Shown here: positions 58,309 through 64,000 of the stretch, in pieces
How positions within the stretch are numbered: position 1 is the stretch's first letter
Layout: the number at the start of each line of letters is the position of its first letter
Assembly: GCA_002428995.1 (NCBI GenBank)
Contig: DIYJ01000015.1
Location: 1-64,000, forward strand
Length of the DNA stretch: 64,000 bases
Reading direction: 5' to 3'
Source of the DNA: Flavobacteriales bacterium UBA6057
GTDB taxonomy: Bacteria; Bacteroidota; Bacteroidia; Flavobacteriales_G; Salibacteraceae
Notes under the pieces: model-generated
Seen by the model: the letters and a program-made list of their open reading frames with translations, nothing else
Database searches by the model: none
Told to the model about the DNA's origin: nothing
Position numbers and translations under genes: made by a program

Positions 58309-61300
58309 TTACTGCACAGAGATCGTCTGTGAAAAGACCTCCGAATCATCGGTTTCTATGGTAACCACATAGGCTCCGGCTGCGACTGTGGAGAGGTTGA
58401 GCGGCACCTGAGCCGTGGATATTCCACTCAGAGCGCGCTGTGAAGCCACACGGCCCTGCATGTCAATCACAGAAATGTTGACTGCTTTTCCACTTCGGAA
58501 ACTGAAATCAACGGTGAATTGATCTCCTGCTCCGAACACCCTGATCTGTTCGTTGCTGGTGCTTGTTTCTTCTACACTGAGCGGAGGTGTGCTGTCGAAT
58601 ACGTTGACCTGTTTGCTTTCAACCTTCTGACATCCGTTTTCATTCCGGGCCAATAGCGATACGGTGAAGTTTCCGGCTACAGTGAATGTGTGCTGTGGGT
58701 CCTGTTCCGTTGAAACGTGGACGCCTCCAAAGTGCCAATTGAACGTAGTGGCTCCAGTGGAAAGATTGGTGAAATCGACAGTTGGATCTGTAGCAAGGTC
58801 AACGATGTAGGTCGATGCCTCAAAACCAGCAATTACTTCTTCCGGTTCAGTGATGCGGAATGAATCGCGCATGAGCGGACAGATGCCATCAGAAGTAACC
58901 TCAACATAGTAGCGTCCGGGCTCCAGGTTGTTCAGCGTGCTTCCGGTTCCGTGATAGAGCTGCTCTTTCATTACAATACCTGCTTCATCGGTCCAGGTAT
59001 AATTCCAGGGGCCTTCTACTCCATCCGTGGTGACTCGAATGCGGCCATTACCGTCACCAAAACAGGTCACATCGGTAACCCTTTGCTTCAGGCCACGGCT
59101 CACATGGAGCACAAAACGGGCTGAGGCAGTGGTGTCATTAATCTGACAGGAATAGGAAGCGTTGTTCTTTAGGTCTGTGAATTCCTCGAGGAGTTTGTCT
59201 TCGAGCACCACACAAGCGGTAGGGCCAAAGTCATCCAGCTCAGACAGTCTGATGGTGTAAATTCCTGAAACTCCCACGATCACTTCAACAGGGATGGTCA
59301 TGCGGTAGGTGAGCTCAGGCAGGCTGTTGATGGCATACACATCTCCGGCAGCGTGCGTGGCAATGTTGGGCACCTGCGGTGTGGTAGTGTACCGCTTGCG
59401 TGCGTCCATTTTCTTTTGGAAGGGGAACTTTCCGCCTTTGAGGAATCGCAGTACTGTTTCGTCTTTGTTGCCCTGGCTTGACTCTACGGTCAGTTTAAGG
59501 GTCTGCACTTCCTCCTGCGTTTGGTTGAAGAATACGGGATTCTCAGTCGTTTTTGCAGACTCGGTGATCTGCAATACCGGTGAAGATCCATTGGCTTGCA
59601 CCCAGAATGCCTGAGAAGAGGCGATGTAACGTGAACCTCCGTTGGTGCCAACACCGCCTACATAAGTGGCGTACTGCCCAAGGTCTGGATCCCAGATGTA
59701 GATCGCATCATTGATGTTGTTTTTGGTCCATCCGGGTGAGTCCCAATCGATTGGGCTGGCATAAGGATTACCCACCATGGTCCAGCCATCGTTGATCGCT
59801 CCAGCGCTTGGAGTGTAGCTTACGTTCAGGTTTTGGTTTCCAATGTGGATAGGGCCCGTCACATCGATGGTAAAGGCGTTGGTTCCTCCGCCATTGTCTC
59901 CTGACCACACCCAGTATCCTTCACCAAGGTTGATGGGCTGGTTTGAATTGGTAACCGGATCGAAGCCCAGTTCTCCCAATCCACCGATGGTTTCATCATA
60001 GCCGTAGATGGAGACAAAAGGAAAGTTAGGGAAGTCAGAACCTGTAAACCCGCTGGTGATCATGTCGTCATCCCAATCTTCGAAGGTTGCACCGGTAACC
60101 GGAGCGGTGAGGAACCTCCAATTGGTGGCGCCTGCATTGATGTATCGCTGTACGGTTACGTCACCAGAAATGGTTCCACTGGTTACCGGAGCGACTCGTG
60201 CGGTGCCGCTTGCGTCTGATACCAATGTAAGACCGTTCCCGCTGGTGTTGAGCGTTCCGTTCACCAGGTCCAGCGTTCCGCGAATCGATTGCGGATCCGT
60301 CAACACCACTGAGGTAGGATTGTCGATGGTCACGTTGCTGAATTTGCTCTGACCGGCAATGCTCTGGCTGGTGGAACCGCTGAAGATTACCTCTCCCGTG
60401 GTTAAGTCAAAGACTCCATCGAGGTTTCCTGTGATGGAAAGACTGCCACTGTTGGTGATGGATACGTTGGCTCCCATTTCAATTTCCAAGTCACGGCATG
60501 TGACAGCACTTGTGATGCTGGGTTGATTCCCTCCGCTGGGAGAACTGGGAATACGCACATCCTGTGTAGCTGTGGGAGTGGTTCCCGACCAGTTGTTGTC
60601 ATCTGTCCATGCGGTAGAATTTCCGATCCAGGTAGCAGTGGAACTTTGAATGGAAATATCGTCAATGTGCACACCTCGCTGACCTGCTGCACTGGTTACT
60701 CTCCAGGCGAGGTAATAGGTGCCTGACACAGCCACAGTGAATTCGTTGTTGCTCTCCTGGTAGCTTGTGTTGTTGAAGTTGTTGATGGAAGTGATGGTGG
60801 TGACCGTTGAAGAAGCTGTTTGATCTGAAGTCAGAATCAGGCTTAGATTCTCCTGGAAGTTGCCATTCCTGGCGCGGTAGAAAAAGTCTGCCTGGTATGT
60901 TTCACCGGCTTCGAAGTAAAGGCAGCGTGAGAACACCCAATCGTTGGCGGCCTGGCTGTTGTTGCGGTTGTAGCGCAGGCAGCGACTTCCGGAGTTTGGA
61001 TTGTTGGTAGTGAAGAACCATTCCACACCGTCACCATTCTCGTTCAGGATGGACCACCCGGTGAAATCTTCATTGGTTTCGAAACCCATGGTCAGGCCTT
61101 GCTCTGCAAAGTCTACCGTGAGATTTTCCACTGTAAACCCTGTGAATTCGTCATTGCCTGGTACTCCATCGCCCAGAAGTTGCGTTCTGGCATCTACGGT
61201 TCTGGTACCTGTTCCTGAGAGGTCGGCAGTGAAGTCGAAGGTGGCAGTTGCTCCTGGCGCGAGTGGCCCGGCAAAGGTGCCTGCCGATTGATAGGCTCCA

Positions 61301-62697
61301 CCGTCCACGCGGTATTCAATCGGGACATTGCTAATGCTGTTTGTTCCAACGTTCTCTACCGTAACGGTAATGGTTTCGCTGGTGGAAAGGTTACAATCGT
61401 CAGCCGGTCCTTCAATGTTGGAGATGCGTGCATCTGAAGGAACTTCCAGTGCAATGGCAATGTCATCGATGTAAAGCGACCACTGGTCAGCCGGACTTGT
61501 GATGTGCCATGCTATGTAGTAAGTGCCGGTGGATGGGACAGTGATGGCATTGGTTGATTGTGCGTAGGTCGTATTTGTCAGATTGTTGAACGACTCAATG
61601 GTGCTGACCACACTTCCGGGGTTCGGAGCGTTGCAGATGTACACCGTGAAATCTTCGGGGAAGGAGGCGCTTCTTACCCGGTAGTAGTATTCAAGATTGT
61701 AGGTCTCACCGGCTACCATGTTGAGGCATTGCGTAAACATCCAATCGTTGGCTGCATTCAGCGGGCTGTAGGTATATCCTGCGGAGTTGGAACCGGTTCT
61801 TGGGAAGTCAGAATCTGCCAGATTCCAGGTGAAACCATCGTTGTTCACATTCTGCACAGCCCATCCGGAAGTGTTTTCTCCGGCTTCGAAGCCCATCGAG
61901 AAGTCACCGTCATTCACAAAGTCATGCGCAATGCTGTTGGTGACGGTGTATCCTGTGAAAGCATCATTGCCGCTGTTTTGATCCCCTGCAAGCTGTGTAC
62001 GCACGTCCAGCGTGTAAGCACCCTGGGCAGACAGGTCTATGTTGAAGTTGTAGTTGGCAGTTCCTCCGGCAGCTATGTTTCCGGAAAAAGTTCCGGCACT
62101 CTGGTAGCTGCCTCCGTTGAGTCGATATTCAATAGGACAAGTCGTGATAGCAGTCGAGCCTTGGTTTCGGATCTGGATTGTTACCTGTTCCGCATTGGTG
62201 AGGCCACATCCATCCGTGGGAGAGCTGATGTTTTCCACAAAAGCATCTTCGGTGTTGCAGCTTCCTCCTCCGGATACATTGAAGAATTGCTGTCCCGAGG
62301 TTGACCCTACCGTGAGGTCGTAATTCAAAACCGTGACACCACCACTGCGCACTTCAACGAATGACCCTGCACCATTCCACGCATCCCCATAGGCATCCAG
62401 TGCGATGAGGTAGTAGTTGTTCTGATCCGGATAGCATCCAATATTGACCGTGGTGCTGTAAGAACTGTTGACCAGCGTGGTTTGACAATCAGTCGGATCG
62501 CAAATCTCGAGGATGAGGTTGTTGGAAGGGTCGTAGACTTCCACCTTGTTGTCAGACGACCAGTTAGGCCAGTTGACTTCTACTTCGATCTCCGACAATT
62601 GTGACTGACCAACAAGCGAGAAGGTGAGCATCAAGCACACGAGTAGCATCGGCTTCCGAAGCGCTACTCGGGTGAGGTAGGGAATGATTTCTGACAT
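58309..62697 (-). CDS. 1462-aa T9SS type A-sorted protein with duplicated CARDB/MAM-like modules
   Basis: Start chosen at the ATG at 62697 (MSEIIPYLTRVALRKPMLLV); the frame also opens at a TTG at 62712. A hydrophobic signal (LLVCLMLTFSLVGQSQ) is followed by a beta-domain, then two copies of a 270-residue unit: CARDB-like (CPIEYRLNGGSYQSAGTFSG versus VPIEYRVDGGAYQSAGTFAG) plus choice-of-anchor/MAM-like (YYIAWHITSPADQWSLYIDD versus YYLAWRVTSAAGQRGVHIDD). A segment of beta-solenoid look follows (VTCRDLEIEMGANVSITNSG), then a region of uncertain type, a PKD-like domain (FNWHFGGVHVSTEQDPQHTF) and the type A sorting tail (VSVIDMQGRVASQ, VPLNLSTVAAGAYVVTIETD). It should be exported by T9SS and displayed as an adhesin or matrix protein. 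No enzyme motif is visible. Confidence 0.88.
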   Translation of the reverse strand: MSEIIPYLTRVALRKPMLLVCLMLTFSLVGQSQLSEIEVEVNWPNWSSDNKVEVYDPSNNLILEICDPTDCQTTLVNSSYSTTVNIGCYPDQNNYYLIALDAYGDAWNGAGSFVEVRSGGVTVLNYDLTVGSTSGQQFFNVSGGGSCNTEDAFVENISSPTDGCGLTNAEQVTIQIRNQGSTAITTCPIEYRLNGGSYQSAGTFSGNIAAGGTANYNFNIDLSAQGAYTLDVRTQLAGDQNSGNDAFTGYTVTNSIAHDFVNDGDFSMGFEAGENTSGWAVQNVNNDGFTWNLADSDFPRTGSNSAGYTYSPLNAANDWMFTQCLNMVAGETYNLEYYYRVRSASFPEDFTVYICNAPNPGSVVSTIESFNNLTNTTYAQSTNAITVPSTGTYYIAWHITSPADQWSLYIDDIAIALEVPSDARISNIEGPADDCNLSTSETITVTVENVGTNSISNVPIEYRVDGGAYQSAGTFAGPLAPGATATFDFTADLSGTGTRTVDARTQLLGDGVPGNDEFTGFTVENLTVDFAEQGLTMGFETNEDFTGWSILNENGDGVEWFFTTNNPNSGSRCLRYNRNNSQAANDWVFSRCLYFEAGETYQADFFYRARNGNFQENLSLILTSDQTASSTVTTITSINNFNNTSYQESNNEFTVAVSGTYYLAWRVTSAAGQRGVHIDDISIQSSTATWIGNSTAWTDDNNWSGTTPTATQDVRIPSSPSGGNQPSITSAVTCRDLEIEMGANVSITNSGSLSITGNLDGVFDLTTGEVIFSGSTSQSIAGQSKFSNVTIDNPTSVVLTDPQSIRGTLDLVNGTLNTSGNGLTLVSDASGTARVAPVTSGTISGDVTVQRYINAGATNWRFLTAPVTGATFEDWDDDMITSGFTGSDFPNFPFVSIYGYDETIGGLGELGFDPVTNSNQPINLGEGYWVWSGDNGGGTNAFTIDVTGPIHIGNQNLNVSYTPSAGAINDGWTMVGNPYASPIDWDSPGWTKNNINDAIYIWDPDLGQYATYVGGVGTNGGSRYIASSQAFWVQANGSSPVLQITESAKTTENPVFFNQTQEEVQTLKLTVESSQGNKDETVLRFLKGGKFPFQKKMDARKRYTTTPQVPNIATHAAGDVYAINSLPELTYRMTIPVEVIVGVSGIYTIRLSELDDFGPTACVVLEDKLLEEFTDLKNNASYSCQINDTTASARFVLHVSRGLKQRVTDVTCFGDGNGRIRVTTDGVEGPWNYTWTDEAGIVMKEQLYHGTGSTLNNLEPGRYYVEVTSDGICPLMRDSFRITEPEEVIAGFEASTYIVDLATDPTVDFTNLSTGATTFNWHFGGVHVSTEQDPQHTFTVAGNFTVSLLARNENGCQKVESKQVNVFDSTPPLSVEETSTSNEQIRVFGAGDQFTVDFSFRSGKAVNISVIDMQGRVASQRALSGISTAQVPLNLSTVAAGAYVVTIETDDSEVFSQTISVQ

Positions 62698-62837
62698 AGG
62701 AAAGGGTGTCAACGTTAATTGAACTGCACAGCCCTCTACGTCAATGAAATCGGGAGGTTTCGATAAATGTTAGAAGTGAGTTTTTGTAAAAATATACACT
62801 TATGAACACCCGCAATTAAGGGAAATGAGCGTGGCTA

Positions 62838-63905
62838 TTACCCTCGTCCCATTGATATTTTTTTGACTTGCTCAAAGACCGTTATAGAAATTTCTTTTCC
62901 CTCGATGGCAATGATTCCTTCAGAACGAAAATCAGACAAGGTGCGGATGAGTGATTCGGTGGCGATACCTGTGAACCCGGCAAGCTCTTCACGTGATATC
63001 TGCAATTCAATTCGTCCGCTTGATTCACCTGCATACTTTTCATGAAGGTTGAGCAGAATGGTAGCTACTCGTTCCCTCACATTTCCATAGGCGAGTTTGA
63101 GCAGCCGCTCTTCCTGCTCCAAAGCGTTTTTGGAGAGTAGCTTGATGAAGTTGTTGGCTATCTCGCGGTTGCTGTGGATGAGCTTTCGGAAGTCTTCGGT
63201 GGAAATGAATGCAACTTCAGAATCCTCAATGGCTACGGCATCTTCGGTCAGCGTGGTGTTCTCCAACAAGGCCAGGTAGCCAAGGAAGTCTCCAGGGCCG
63301 CACAGCTTGGTGATGAACTCTTTCCCGTAGTCGCTTGAGCGGGACAGTTTCACCTTTCCCTTGATCACATAGTACAGGGCATGAGGATATTCACCCTCGC
63401 GATAGATGAAGTCTTTCTTTCCGAATGCTCTTGTGTTCCGTTCGGTGATCAGTTCCTCGAGCGTTGCTTCCTCTGAAGCATAACCCAGGAAGCGCTCCGC
63501 ATCTTCAGAATTCGGCTCTGAACCGACCTTTAGCTTGTCTGCCTTGTTCAGCCTAAGCTCTATGGTGTTGAGCAGTTCTGTCTCCTCAAATGGTTTGGTG
63601 AGGTAGTCATCGGCACCTAAACTCATCCCTTTTCTGAAATCGGCCCGCTCGGCTTTTGCCGTCAGGAAAATGAAGGGTAGAGAAGAGGTCTTTGGGTTTT
63701 TGTTCAGAATGTGCAGCACACCATAGCCATCCAGTTCAGGCATCATAATGTCGCAGATCACCAGGTCGAATGGTTCGGCCTGTGCTTTCGCAACACCCTC
63801 TTTGCCGTTCTCTGCAGTCACTACTTCATAGCCGGTGAGTTCCAGAATTTCAGCTGTGTTTTCTCTCACCGATTCGTTGTCTTCAATCAATAATATCTTC
63901 TTCAT
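62838..63905 (-). CDS. Receiver-Crp/Fnr fusion response regulator
   Basis: 355 residues from the ATG at 63905 (a GTG one codon upstream is also in frame). The receiver (1-120) has ILLIEDNESV, phosphoacceptor Asp52 in VICDIMMPELDGYG, Thr in FLTAKA and Lys in LTKPFEE. A cyclic-nucleotide-binding domain (about 155-270: KDFIYREGEYPHALYYVIKG, CGPGDFLGYLALLENTTLTE) and a Crp-type HTH (about 285-350: ISREELAGFTGIATESLIRT, LSDFRSEGIIAIEGKEISIT) follow. So DNA binding is controlled by phosphorylation and perhaps a ligand. The kinase gene ends one base into this gene (TGATG), on the same strand. Confidence 0.92.
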   Translation of the reverse strand: MKKILLIEDNESVRENTAEILELTGYEVVTAENGKEGVAKAQAEPFDLVICDIMMPELDGYGVLHILNKNPKTSSLPFIFLTAKAERADFRKGMSLGADDYLTKPFEETELLNTIELRLNKADKLKVGSEPNSEDAERFLGYASEEATLEELITERNTRAFGKKDFIYREGEYPHALYYVIKGKVKLSRSSDYGKEFITKLCGPGDFLGYLALLENTTLTEDAVAIEDSEVAFISTEDFRKLIHSNREIANNFIKLLSKNALEQEERLLKLAYGNVRERVATILLNLHEKYAGESSGRIELQISREELAGFTGIATESLIRTLSDFRSEGIIAIEGKEISITVFEQVKKISMGRG

Positions 63906-64000
63906 CACTCCGTCTGATTTTGAGGAATTCTAACATAGAATGTGGTGCCCACATTCGTCTCACTGGTGTAATAAATGGTGCCTCGCAACATTTGGAGGTA
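63905..64000 (-). CDS. C-terminal end of a sensor histidine kinase (partial)
   Basis: The last 31 residues only: YLQMLRGTIYYTSETNVGTTF then YVRIPQNQTE, the end of a HATPase domain (the LRGTIYYTSE-NVGTTFYVRIP pattern is the usual final strand pair). The stop TGA overlaps the ATG of the receiver-Crp gene by one base, so this is the cognate kinase. The rest lies beyond the window. Confidence 0.8.
   Translation of the reverse strand, partial: YLQMLRGTIYYTSETNVGTTFYVRIPQNQTE

Noticed and set aside
1..64000. tRNA, rRNA, CRISPR array or mobile element genes
   Set aside because: The intergenic regions were read on both strands; no cloverleaf with CCA context, no regularly spaced direct repeats with unique spacers and no transposase or integrase frame was seen. 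A tRNAscan or covariance search would be decisive.

Overview
The window is chromosomal DNA from a member of the Bacteroidota, most likely a marine or freshwater Flavobacteriales lineage (Cryomorphaceae or Schleiferiaceae type). The support is type IX secretion (T9SS) C-terminal sorting domains of both kinds (type A at 26645-28135, 39597-40643 and 58309-62697; gliding-associated CHU_C/type B at 1219-4401), adjacent gldB and gldC, a fused KorA with KorB, lipoproteins and beta-barrel proteins of Bacteroidota type, and recurrent TAnnTTTG -7 promoter elements instead of clear Shine-Dalgarno sites. The genus is inference. I see no tRNA or rRNA gene, no CRISPR array, no transposase and no prophage.

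Layout. 1-6.7 kb: a partial glycine-rich secreted protein, a large CHU_C protein, a TPR/HTH regulator and a small membrane protein. 6.8-10.3 kb: a GAF/PAS histidine kinase, two stand-alone receivers and an Hpt protein, a phosphorelay with no output domain. 10.4-13.7 kb: small Cys-rich exported proteins and an operon of a DM13/BIG2 lipoprotein with an outer membrane barrel. 14.1-16.5 kb: an ExbB/ExbD operon. 16.6-23.0 kb: an OmpR-type two-component system followed by an LRR protein, a 470-aa protein of unknown function, a band-7 lipoprotein and a degenerate PurK-like ATP-grasp protein; four 11-bp phased TCTAAT-type boxes lie between kinase and LRR gene. 23-35 kb: CPBP protease, Dus, LolC/E-like permease, RbfA, a T9SS protein, CcoI-type copper ATPase, thioesterase, SLC13 transporter, lipoprotein, and an AlkD-like/radical-SAM pair. 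35-46 kb: lipocalin-like, DUF2237, DUF5011, O-antigen ligase/TPR, Crp/Fnr regulator with a DUF2834 protein, a second OmpR-type system divergent from a T9SS protein, and a PKD lipoprotein. 45.86-46.18 kb: a twice-repeated element built on hexanucleotides. 46.2-49.2 kb: gldC, gldB, a PorT-like barrel and nadE. 49.2-58.2 kb: korB, korA, a lipoprotein plus barrel pair, two universal stress proteins and an unusual LDH/MDH-family enzyme. 58.3-64 kb: a 1462-aa T9SS protein, a receiver-Crp fusion regulator and the end of its kinase.

The main theme is regulation and cell-surface export. At least four phosphotransfer systems and two Crp/Fnr proteins are present, and the intergenic DNA shows matching site architectures: three separate 11-bp phased arrays, a 7+5+7 palindrome next to the crp gene, and a TGAT-N4-ATCA box with a -7-like element embedded in a terminator upstream of ccoI. 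No classic defence system was found. The best candidate for an undescribed functional unit is the two-component system with its LRR/470-aa/band-7/PurK-like operon (16585-23026).
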